Origin: Flavobacteriaceae bacterium
GTDB taxonomy: Bacteria > Bacteroidota > Bacteroidia > Flavobacteriales > Flavobacteriaceae
Direction: 5' to 3'
Length of the DNA stretch: 5,378 bases
Assembly: GCA_018623955.1 (NCBI GenBank)
Contig: JAAZUX010000072.1
Location: 1 to 5,378 of the forward strand
A program made the translations under genes and the position numbers. The stretch's first letter is position 1, and each line of letters begins with the position of its first letter. This document shows, in pieces, positions 1 through 5,325 of this stretch. Under the pieces are notes generated by a model. That model worked only from the letters and a program-made list of their open reading frames with translations, was not told the origin of the DNA and searched no databases.

Positions 1-917
1 CGGTTGATATGGGAATAAATTATTTTGATACGGCAGAAGCTTATAATGAAGGTCGCAGTGAATCGTCGCTTGGAGAAGCTATAAAGGGAATCCCCAGGGA
101 AAAACTAGTAATAGGAACAAAAGTCAGTACCTCTAATTGTTATAAAGATTCCTTAATCAGGCATTGTGAAGAATCTTTAAAAAGATTACAAACCGATTAT
201 GTGGATATATACATGATTCATTGGCCAATTCATCCGCACTCCATCATGCATTTTTCCAATGATCAAAAAGTAGTTGAAAATCCTCCTACAATCAATGAGG
301 CCATAGAAGCATTGAGGATTCTAAAGCAACAAGGAAAAATAAGGCAATTTGGGGTAAGTAATTTTAGCAGAAACCGAATGGATGATCTGCCTCTGAACGA
401 AATAGCTGTCAACGAGCTTCCCTACAATTTGTTATGCCGGGGAATTGAATATGATACATTGCCCTACTGTGCAGAAAAAGGGATTGGCGTAATTGGTTAT
501 ATGGCTTTGTTACAGGGGATTTTGGCTGATATTTTTAAAACTTTAGATGAGGTTCCTGTTTGGCAAAGGCGTACACGTCATTTTAATTTCAGTAGCACAA
601 AAGAGTGTAGGCATGGAGAAGAAGGAGTTGAAGAAGAAACCAATAAGGCAATAAAGAGTATACGGATTTTATGCAAAGAAACAGATTTTACAATGCCGGA
701 GTTAGCTATAAAATGGATTTTGGCAAACCCTGCTTTAACATGTACTTTGGTTGGTTCCCGAAATATTCAGGAGTTGGAATCAAATGTTAAAGCCATACAA
801 GAACCTCTTCATAAGGATATTAAATCAGAATTGGATCGCATTACTTTTTCAGTAATGGATAAATTAGGGAATCACTTTGATTATTACGAAAGTGCAGTAA
901 ACGACAGAACAAAATAA
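1..917 (+). CDS. Aldo/keto reductase, N-terminus cut by the window edge
   Basis: This is a cytoplasmic NAD(P)H-dependent oxidoreductase of the aldo/keto reductase superfamily, a TIM barrel acting on carbonyl groups of sugars and other aldehydes. The reading frame is open to the left edge: the codons before the first ATG (position 9) give Val-Asp, continuing the usual 'VD-x-GINYFDTA' strand, so that ATG is internal and about 35-45 residues are missing. Counting from it, the catalytic tetrad is complete: Asp7 and Tyr12 (FDTAEAY), Lys38 (GTKV) and His71 (IHWP). The C-terminal cofactor motif is also present (LVGSRNIQELESN, near residues 251-263). There is no signal peptide to judge. A 95-nt gap precedes the GH29 gene on the same strand. 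Next to a fucosidase-like gene, a sugar dehydrogenase or reductase role (for example on fucose) is attractive but is inference only. The family is certain and the substrate unknown. Confidence 0.93.
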   Translation, partial: VDMGINYFDTAEAYNEGRSESSLGEAIKGIPREKLVIGTKVSTSNCYKDSLIRHCEESLKRLQTDYVDIYMIHWPIHPHSIMHFSNDQKVVENPPTINEAIEALRILKQQGKIRQFGVSNFSRNRMDDLPLNEIAVNELPYNLLCRGIEYDTLPYCAEKGIGVIGYMALLQGILADIFKTLDEVPVWQRRTRHFNFSSTKECRHGEEGVEEETNKAIKSIRILCKETDFTMPELAIKWILANPALTCTLVGSRNIQELESNVKAIQEPLHKDIKSELDRITFSVMDKLGNHFDYYESAVNDRTK

Positions 918-1012
918 TTAGCTAGTAAATTCATTTTAATATGAAACAGGACATCGTATTTAGATAAGTGAAAGGTTTATGCTGATAAACAAAATACTAT
1001 AATAATTAAAAT

Positions 1013-2449
1013 ATGAAGAAGATTAAATACACATCCATCCTCTCTATTGCTCTGATAGTTACGGGCTTACATGCTAGTGGGCAAAATAAAAAAGAAGAAA
1101 AGGTGGCAGATATTGAAAAAAAGGCCAATATGGAGTATAATATGAATCATCTCGAGATTGATGACGATTATCAACATGCATCAGATGAAGCCTATGAAAA
1201 TTGGATGGATAGGCGCTTTGGAATGCGTATTCACTGGGGAGTTTATTCACAACTGGGACTCGATGCCACATGGCCTACCTTGCATGCATCCGATGAATTT
1301 AAAGATATATATTCTACTCTTTGGCAGGTTTTTAATCCCGTGGAATTCGATGCCGAAGAATGGGCTCAACTGGCTGAAGATGCCGGTATGAAATATTTTG
1401 TTTTTACCGCAAAACATCACGATGGATTTTCGATGTTTGATACAAAAACAACTGTAAATGTTAAAATGCGAAAGCCAATCGGGAAAGTAAAAAGTATTGG
1501 GAATGTGATTGACACAACCATGCATTACAGTATGATGGAAACCCACTTTAAACACGATATTGTAAAGGAATTAACAGATGCCTTTAGAGCGAAAGATATG
1601 GGGATTGGCTTGTATTATTCCAATACCGACTGGAACGACATTAACCAGCGTTTTGAAGAAAAACACATGCAGTATGATCCTGATTATACACCAAAATCGG
1701 ATCCGGAAGGTTACCGAAAAGCAGTTGAACGTCAAACACAACAGTTAACTGAATTATGTACCAATTATGGGAAAATAGACCAGTTTGGATTTGATCACGG
1801 ATTACCAGAGTCACTTTGGTCTGAGACCGTTAAATTGATAAAAATGGTGCGGAAGCTACAACCCAATGCACTGTTCCGTCAGCGAGGATTAGGTAATTAC
1901 GGGGACTACCAAACGCCGGAACATTGGCTTCCGGAAGGGCCTGATGATCCTAGACTTGAAAAACCCTGGCAGGCAATAGAACACTATGGTACCCGATGGG
2001 CATGGCAACCAAATGATACCTATTACGGAAAGGAATGGATATTGGAGTCTCTCATTGATTGTGCTTCAAAGGGAGGAAATTTTATGGCTGGTATATCACC
2101 CATGCCTAATGGAAAATTTGACAAACGTACTCAGGATGATCTGCGCTGGGTTGGTAAATGGTTAAAAGTAAACGGAGAAGCAATTTACGGTACACGGGGG
2201 ATGTTTGTTGAAGATGATAATTTCAAATTTACCCGGTCGAAAGATTCACAAACTATTTATGCCATACATAAAGGATGGAAGACTGGTAAAATAAATATTT
2301 CCAATATTTCGGATGTAAAAGAAATAAGCATTTTAGGCACGAATTACACTCCTGAATGGAAGCAGGTTGGAGATAAAATAGAGCTCTCAATTTCAGATAA
2401 TATTGACGCTCCTTCGGAATATGCCTTTGTATTAAAAATTATTAAGTAA
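1013..2449 (+). CDS. Exported GH29 alpha-L-fucosidase-like glycoside hydrolase
   Basis: This 478-residue protein belongs to glycoside hydrolase family 29, retaining enzymes that remove terminal alpha-L-fucose. Residues 1-23 form a signal peptide (KK, hydrophobic core, probable cleavage after ASG before Gln24), so it acts in the periplasm or outside. The catalytic barrel spans about 55-385. Hallmarks are RFGMRIHWG (68-76, His74), AKHHDGF (133-139), YYSNTDW (201-207) and the probable nucleophile Asp261 in GFDHGLP. GDYQTPEHW (297-305) and KGGNF (353-357) follow. A small beta domain (about 395-478) ends the protein, as is usual in GH29. The length is normal. Oddities: the usual EWY motif after the first strand is absent (ATWP at 85-88), the usual 'WE' reads Trp319-Gln320, and the usual LLNIGP reads MAGISP. 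The substrate may therefore differ from simple fucosides. The ATG follows an A-rich stretch without Shine-Dalgarno. The next gene begins 2 nt after the stop. Family assignment is firm; activity is inferred. Confidence 0.9.
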   Translation: MKKIKYTSILSIALIVTGLHASGQNKKEEKVADIEKKANMEYNMNHLEIDDDYQHASDEAYENWMDRRFGMRIHWGVYSQLGLDATWPTLHASDEFKDIYSTLWQVFNPVEFDAEEWAQLAEDAGMKYFVFTAKHHDGFSMFDTKTTVNVKMRKPIGKVKSIGNVIDTTMHYSMMETHFKHDIVKELTDAFRAKDMGIGLYYSNTDWNDINQRFEEKHMQYDPDYTPKSDPEGYRKAVERQTQQLTELCTNYGKIDQFGFDHGLPESLWSETVKLIKMVRKLQPNALFRQRGLGNYGDYQTPEHWLPEGPDDPRLEKPWQAIEHYGTRWAWQPNDTYYGKEWILESLIDCASKGGNFMAGISPMPNGKFDKRTQDDLRWVGKWLKVNGEAIYGTRGMFVEDDNFKFTRSKDSQTIYAIHKGWKTGKINISNISDVKEISILGTNYTPEWKQVGDKIELSISDNIDAPSEYAFVLKIIK

Positions 2450-2451
2450 TA

Positions 2452-3834
2452 ATGATGAAGAACTCAACCATTATATTATTAAGCTTTTTTGTCCAGAGTA
2501 TTCTTCTATTTTCTTCCTGCATAAAAGAGAATACAAAAGATTTTATTGAAGTGAGGGAGTTGGATAATTCAGGACAATATAAATTACTAGATGTTCCTTT
2601 CCATCCTGAAAAAACAGCCATTGTAGTAGTAGATATGTGGGGAGCAGGTGGTTTAGGATATTTCAATCCAGACAGTTCCTTTGTAGGAACAACAGAGGGT
2701 TATATTTATTCCGGTAATATTTCAAAAAATATCAATGTCCTGCTGGCTTCAGCAAGGGCATTAGACATGACTGTTATTCATACTCCTTCAGATCAAACCA
2801 GTTTTTATGAAAGTCATTCGGTCAGAAAAAACGTTAAAGCTTTGGCTAAGCAAGCTTATCCGTGGACAGAGAAATTGCAATGGAATGATGAACAGAAGAA
2901 GATTCCTTATGGTAAATGGCATGGGTATGAATATGAATATATGTATCCGGGAATGGATTGGCATAATAACCGACCGGGGACTGAAGTCTTCGGACAGAAC
3001 CCACATATCGTTTTGCACAAGAACGATTTTATGACGGATGATCCGGACGAAATGTGGGATATTATTAAGTCAAAAGATATCAATACCTTAATTTATGTAG
3101 GAGGATCTACCAACATGTGTCTTGCCGGAAGACCATTTGGTCTGTTAAATATGAAACAATATGGGATGAATGTTTTTCTCGATAGAAATTACAACCATGT
3201 TATGCACCGTATTCCACACGGTTGGAATGGCGATATTGATAATCCAAAATATGGCTCTGAATATACCAACAGGCAAAACTCCAAAAAAGTAATTCGTTAT
3301 TTTGAGGAAAATATTTGTTGTACACTGGATGGAGAAGATGTTATCAGGCTTGCTAAAAAGAAGAACCTTACGGTAAATGTATTACAACCTGCAATTGAAC
3401 AATCATTTTCAGATATTAATAATCTTACAATAAACTTTCAGCCTCAGCATATTGAAATCCCGAAAGAGGTAGTGGTTGATTGTGGGTGGCCATTCACTAA
3501 GCAGGTTGCCGAATTGGTATATGGTTGGCAAAAACTGAAAATTAAGGATACGTATAGAACAGAATTTGATCCTTTGAAAGGGGCAGGAATCAGAACATCA
3601 AGAAACGACCACTGGTCTATTCTATCACCTAAAGGAAAATATAAAGTTAGTTTATCAGGAAGTAAAAAGGGAAAAGTACTAATTCAGGATAATATTGTTG
3701 AAATTGGAGACTCGAAAGAAAATTGGGAAATTCAGAGGGATGTTTCTAATGATAATGGTACTATAGAAATGAAATTCCTTTCAGATGATTTATTGCTAGA
3801 ATACGTTAAAATTGTGCGTGTTTCTGATTTATGA
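2452..3834 (+). CDS. Lipoprotein with isochorismatase-like cysteine hydrolase domain and C-terminal beta-rich module
   Basis: This 460-residue protein has two parts. Residues 1-23 are a lipoprotein signal ending in LFSSC, so Cys23 is probably lipidated and the protein membrane-anchored outside the cytoplasm. Residues about 45-275 match the isochorismatase/nicotinamidase superfamily, which hydrolyses C-N or C-O bonds by a Cys-Asp-Lys triad. The likely triad is Asp61 (VVVDMWG), Lys190 (LHKNDF) and Cys223 (GGSTNMC, with the usual Gly/Thr-rich turn before the Cys). The domain is larger than the usual roughly 200 residues, with Trp/Tyr/His-rich insertions near 63-90 and 140-180. Residues about 320-460 are beta-rich (for example GKYKVSLSG, GTIEMKF, YVKIVRV) and resemble a jelly-roll or malectin-like carbohydrate-binding module; this is pattern-based. 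The gene starts 2 nt after the GH29 stop, implying one transcript. A second ATG at 2455 is equally possible. The domain is well supported; the substrate is unknown, plausibly a glycan substituent. Confidence 0.85.
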   Translation: MMKNSTIILLSFFVQSILLFSSCIKENTKDFIEVRELDNSGQYKLLDVPFHPEKTAIVVVDMWGAGGLGYFNPDSSFVGTTEGYIYSGNISKNINVLLASARALDMTVIHTPSDQTSFYESHSVRKNVKALAKQAYPWTEKLQWNDEQKKIPYGKWHGYEYEYMYPGMDWHNNRPGTEVFGQNPHIVLHKNDFMTDDPDEMWDIIKSKDINTLIYVGGSTNMCLAGRPFGLLNMKQYGMNVFLDRNYNHVMHRIPHGWNGDIDNPKYGSEYTNRQNSKKVIRYFEENICCTLDGEDVIRLAKKKNLTVNVLQPAIEQSFSDINNLTINFQPQHIEIPKEVVVDCGWPFTKQVAELVYGWQKLKIKDTYRTEFDPLKGAGIRTSRNDHWSILSPKGKYKVSLSGSKKGKVLIQDNIVEIGDSKENWEIQRDVSNDNGTIEMKFLSDDLLLEYVKIVRVSDL

Positions 3835-3869
3835 GGCAAAAAAAGATGATATTTGGGAAACAATCTTAG

Positions 3870-4310
3870 ATGCGAAATATTTTCATGCGCAAGTTTCATA
3901 GAAATATGGTTGAGCATTTTAAGGATATTATTTTGCATTACTACAAGGACAAAAACCAACTAGGACTATCAGCTAAAAAATTAATTGAGGCAAAAGAGAT
4001 AGATATTCTTAAACTATTTAATATCCAACAGAGATACGAAAAGTTAAGTATCGGTTCGGAGATAACGTTCGTTGATAATGTTCCAACTATAATTGTAAAG
4101 AAAGAGAACTTTCAGACCTGGAGTACATCAGAGCGACAAAATCAAAGAATAGTATTGGGCAACCAAATGATTAAATCCATTAAGGATTTGACCACTAGTT
4201 TAAATATTAAAGTTTATCCATTCGACATTCAGCGTGCTACAAGTGGTTTCATTCAGTTTGATCATATCGGCAACGAATATCAACTTAATAAAGAAATAAT
4301 TTTTGCTTGA
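3870..4310 (+). CDS. Hypothetical protein, 146 residues, unrecognised
   Basis: I do not recognise this protein. It has no signal peptide or membrane segment and looks like a soluble alpha/beta protein. The N-terminal half is helical and Lys-rich (about 15-60), a strand pair follows near 65-78 (EITFVDNVPTIIVKK), then a Gln/Arg/Ser-rich helix (about 80-110) and a C-terminal strand region. The first 12 residues are Arg/Met-rich and look unlike the rest, so the ATG at 3906 (residue 13, MVEHFKD) may be the true start. Neither ATG has a Shine-Dalgarno sequence. It lies 35 nt after the hydrolase gene on the same strand, but nothing suggests it belongs to the glycan block. A GC-rich hairpin follows 27 nt downstream. 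Its neighbours on the other side are a small membrane protein and a phage-like protein, so accessory or mobile-element origin is possible. That it is coding is likely from its length and normal amino-acid composition. Confidence 0.6.
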   Translation: MRNIFMRKFHRNMVEHFKDIILHYYKDKNQLGLSAKKLIEAKEIDILKLFNIQQRYEKLSIGSEITFVDNVPTIIVKKENFQTWSTSERQNQRIVLGNQMIKSIKDLTTSLNIKVYPFDIQRATSGFIQFDHIGNEYQLNKEIIFA

Positions 4311-4337
4311 TCATTTTCTTTGGCTTTCAATGAGGGA

Positions 4338-4374
4338 CTGGGGTGGCAACTACAAAAACACCTAACCACCCTGG
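4338..4374. terminator. GC-rich hairpin between convergent genes, possible terminator
   Basis: CTGGGGTGG (4338-4346) pairs with CCACCCTGG (4366-4374) in a 9-bp stem with two G-T wobbles around a 19-nt loop. It stands out in AT-rich DNA and sits exactly between the stop of the 146-residue gene on + and the stop of the 60-residue gene on -, where a bidirectional terminator would be expected. No T-run follows directly on either strand, so classical Rho-independent termination is doubtful. It may instead be an RNA-stabilising or purely structural element. Confidence 0.35.
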
Positions 4375-4380
4375 GAACTC

Positions 4381-4563
4381 TTATTTCTTTTGTGATGGAT
4401 AGTTTCTGTAAATAAAGAGAGAGCATACAACTGCAACAGAAAAACAACCAGCGATCATTAATAATGGATCTCCGTCAATTTCAGGATTAAATAATACAAA
4501 AAGAAAAATACAGAACCCAAAGGACGCTATCGCAACAAGTAAATATAATAACCAAAGTTTCAC
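4381..4563 (-). CDS. Small membrane protein with two transmembrane segments
   Basis: This 60-residue protein is made mostly of two hydrophobic helices, about residues 3-25 (LWLLYLLV onward) and 34-52 (LLMIAGCF onward). They are joined by a short acidic loop (NPEIDGD), and a basic tail YPSQKK follows. This is a typical two-pass inner-membrane hairpin. I do not recognise the family. The only plausible start is GTG at 4563: the frame runs further upstream without an ATG before a stop, and the next Met is residue 37, inside the second segment. No Shine-Dalgarno is seen. GTG starts are uncommon in Bacteroidota, and only 21 nt separate it from the divergent gene at 4585, leaving little room for two promoters, so existence is less than certain. 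The clean amphipathic layout argues that it is real. Small two-pass proteins occur as holins, toxins or unknown accessory genes; none of these is indicated specifically. Confidence 0.5.
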   Translation of the reverse strand: MKLWLLYLLVAIASFGFCIFLFVLFNPEIDGDPLLMIAGCFSVAVVCSLFIYRNYPSQKK

Positions 4564-4584
4564 GTAACTAAAGTAAACAATACT

Positions 4585-4917
4585 ATGGGATTTAAAAAAG
4601 GGAACTCTTTATCTACTGGCAGACCTAAAGGATCATTGAATAAAATAAATGACGAACTAGGGCAAAGAATAGACGATATAATTAATGGTATTGTCGATAC
4701 GTTAGATATTGAGTATTTAAACACTAGCCAAAAAATTAAGATGCTACAGGTAATACTACAGTACCGTCTACCAAAACTTCAGTCTATTGACACAAATACA
4801 GAACAAGCAGAGCTACCACTATTTGACCAGATACAAATTGTAACAAGCGTAAGCGAAAAAGAAAGGCTCGAAAAGGTTGAGGCATATGAAAAAGAACACG
4901 GTGTTAAGATCCTTTAA
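4585..4917 (+). CDS. GRPKGS-motif protein resembling phage terminase small-subunit-like proteins
   Basis: This 110-residue protein begins MGFKKGN and carries GRPKGSLNK at residues 13-21. That AT-hook-like basic motif opens many phage- and island-encoded proteins, including terminase small-subunit-like proteins of Bacteroidota. A helical segment follows, with the pattern 'Leu-x-x-SQKIKMLQVILQY-x-x-PKL' (about 48-65). It corresponds in layout to the 'P-x-DRLK...PxLxA' part of those proteins. The tail is acidic and charged (SEKERLEKVEAYEKEHG). No signal or membrane segment is present. The start is well fixed because the family motif normally lies right at the N-terminus. The expected role is sequence-nonspecific or AT-rich DNA binding in the cytoplasm. 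No large terminase, portal or capsid gene is near, so it is an orphan, perhaps a remnant of a prophage or a cargo gene. The motif is seen; the family link is from memory of similar proteins and the function is inferred. Confidence 0.65.
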   Translation: MGFKKGNSLSTGRPKGSLNKINDELGQRIDDIINGIVDTLDIEYLNTSQKIKMLQVILQYRLPKLQSIDTNTEQAELPLFDQIQIVTSVSEKERLEKVEAYEKEHGVKIL

Positions 4918-4918
4918 A

Positions 4919-4963
4919 AGTGTAAACCTAAACTTTGAGTGTAAACCCTTTACACTTTACACT
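4919..4963. repeat. Four copies of the octamer AGTGTAAA, two direct and two inverted
   Basis: AGTGTAAA occurs at 4919-4926 and 4938-4945, and its reverse complement TTTACACT at 4949-4956 and 4956-4963. A weaker relative, TTTGACACTT, lies at 4966-4975. The inner pair can form a hairpin with a 3-nt gap, and the whole cluster is a symmetrical array directly after the stop codon at 4917. It could be a repressor or recombinase binding cluster, or a stem ending transcription of the upstream gene, although no T-run follows. Confidence 0.6.
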
Positions 4964-4981
4964 TATTTGACACTTAAATAT

Positions 4982-4989
4982 TATATTTG
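4982..4989 (+). promoter_or_regulatory. Bacteroidota -7 element (TATATTTG), possible tRNA promoter
   Basis: TATATTTG matches the Bacteroidota -7 consensus TAnnTTTG at every defined base. The nearest TTG-type -33 element, TTTG at 4966-4969, is only 12 nt upstream, shorter than the usual roughly 19-21 nt, so the match is partial. A start near 4996 would give a leader of about 120 nt before the tRNA. The octamer repeats lie immediately upstream, where a regulator could act. Confidence 0.3.
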
Positions 4990-5031
4990 CTCATCTACTT
5001 TTAAGGTCATTAATGTTCGTGGATTTGTAAA

Positions 5032-5053
5032 ATACGTAAATTTATACGTAAAT
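5032..5053. repeat. 10-bp direct repeat ATACGTAAAT
   Basis: ATACGTAAAT is found at 5032-5041 and again at 5044-5053, a 12-bp period, roughly one helical turn. Each copy includes the palindrome TACGTA. Such spacing would place two protein dimers on the same DNA face. It lies about 60 nt upstream of the tRNA. No protein is assigned; AT-rich DNA produces such repeats by chance fairly often. Confidence 0.45.
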
Positions 5054-5115
5054 AGAGTTTTACCAACGACTCTTAAAATACAAAATCCTTCGTTAAGCCC
5101 TATAAACAGTAGTCT

Positions 5116-5189
5116 GGTCCTATAGCTCAGTTGGTTAGAGTAGCTGACTCATAATCAGTTGGTCCCTGGTTCGAGCCCAGGTGGGACCA
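5116..5189 (+). tRNA. tRNA with anticodon CAU, probably tRNA-Ile2 (lysidine-type)
   Basis: All parts of a 74-nt tRNA can be folded. The acceptor is GGTCCTA with TGGGACC (one T-G wobble), the D-stem GCTC/GAGT, the anticodon stem GCTGA/TCAGT around loop CTCATAA, the variable loop TGGTC, and the T-arm CCTGG-TTCGAGC-CCAGG. The discriminator is A5189, and the next bases are CCC, so CCA is added post-transcriptionally. The anticodon CAT is at 5150-5152. It is not the initiator tRNA: G1 pairs with C72, and the three G-C pairs at the base of the anticodon stem are absent. Between elongator Met and Ile2, the C4-G69 and C5-G68 pairs favour Ile2, because they are recognition features of the lysidine synthetase TilS in E. 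coli. The bases around the anticodon also resemble E. coli tRNA-Ile2. As Ile2 it would decode AUA after C34 becomes lysidine. Confidence 0.93.
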
Positions 5190-5193
5190 CCCT

Positions 5194-5241
5194 AAGAAAC
5201 CCTAACCACTTGTAATAGAGTAAGTTAGAGTTCTTTTTTTT
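5194..5241 (+). terminator. Probable Rho-independent terminator after the tRNA
   Basis: AAGAA (5194-5198) and CTAAC (5202-5206) pair with GTTAG (5224-5228) and TTCTT (5231-5235) in an interrupted stem, followed by a run of eight T (5234-5241). It begins 5 nt after the tRNA. The stem is weak and AT-rich with an internal loop, but the T-run and position fit termination of the tRNA transcript. The following AAAAAAG (5244-5250) can also pair with CTTTTTT (5233-5239). Confidence 0.45.
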
Positions 5242-5255
5242 CCAAAAAAGGGGTT

Positions 5256-5276
5256 TGGGTATCACTATGGGTATCA
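5256..5276. repeat. Direct repeat TGGGTATCA, two copies at 12-bp period
   Basis: TGGGTATCA occurs at 5256-5264 and 5268-5276, separated by CTA. Short exact repeats about one helical turn apart, near a tRNA-derived core, are the layout of integrase arm-type or excisionase sites. No protein-coding frame accounts for them. The functional reading is inference; the repeat itself is exact. Confidence 0.5.
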
Positions 5277-5325
5277 ATAATAAGGGTTTAGATTATTGAT
5301 TTTCAGGAGAAAAGTAATGTGTTTG

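Noticed and set aside
975..990. Perfect small hairpin GTTTAT-GCTG-ATAAAC before the GH29 gene
   Set aside because: It is only 6 bp, mostly A-T, with no T-run; such hairpins are expected by chance in AT-rich spacers, so it is neither a terminator nor a riboswitch.
1158..1555. Open frames on both strands inside the GH29 gene (1158-1391 +, 1247-1555 -)
   Set aside because: They lie wholly within a strongly supported gene, have no family motifs and show unnatural compositions rich in Met, Cys, His and Phe; they are shadows.
4919..5053. Short repeats considered as a CRISPR array or plasmid origin iterons
   Set aside because: The repeat units are 8-10 bp with irregular spacing and inverted copies, with no Cas or replication-initiator gene near; they do not fit CRISPR, and evidence for an origin is lacking.
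4877..5125. 82-codon frame on + running from the end of the GRPKGS gene into the tRNA
   Set aside because: It overlaps the end of one gene, the repeat array and the first 10 nt of the tRNA; the peptide has no domain-like pattern.
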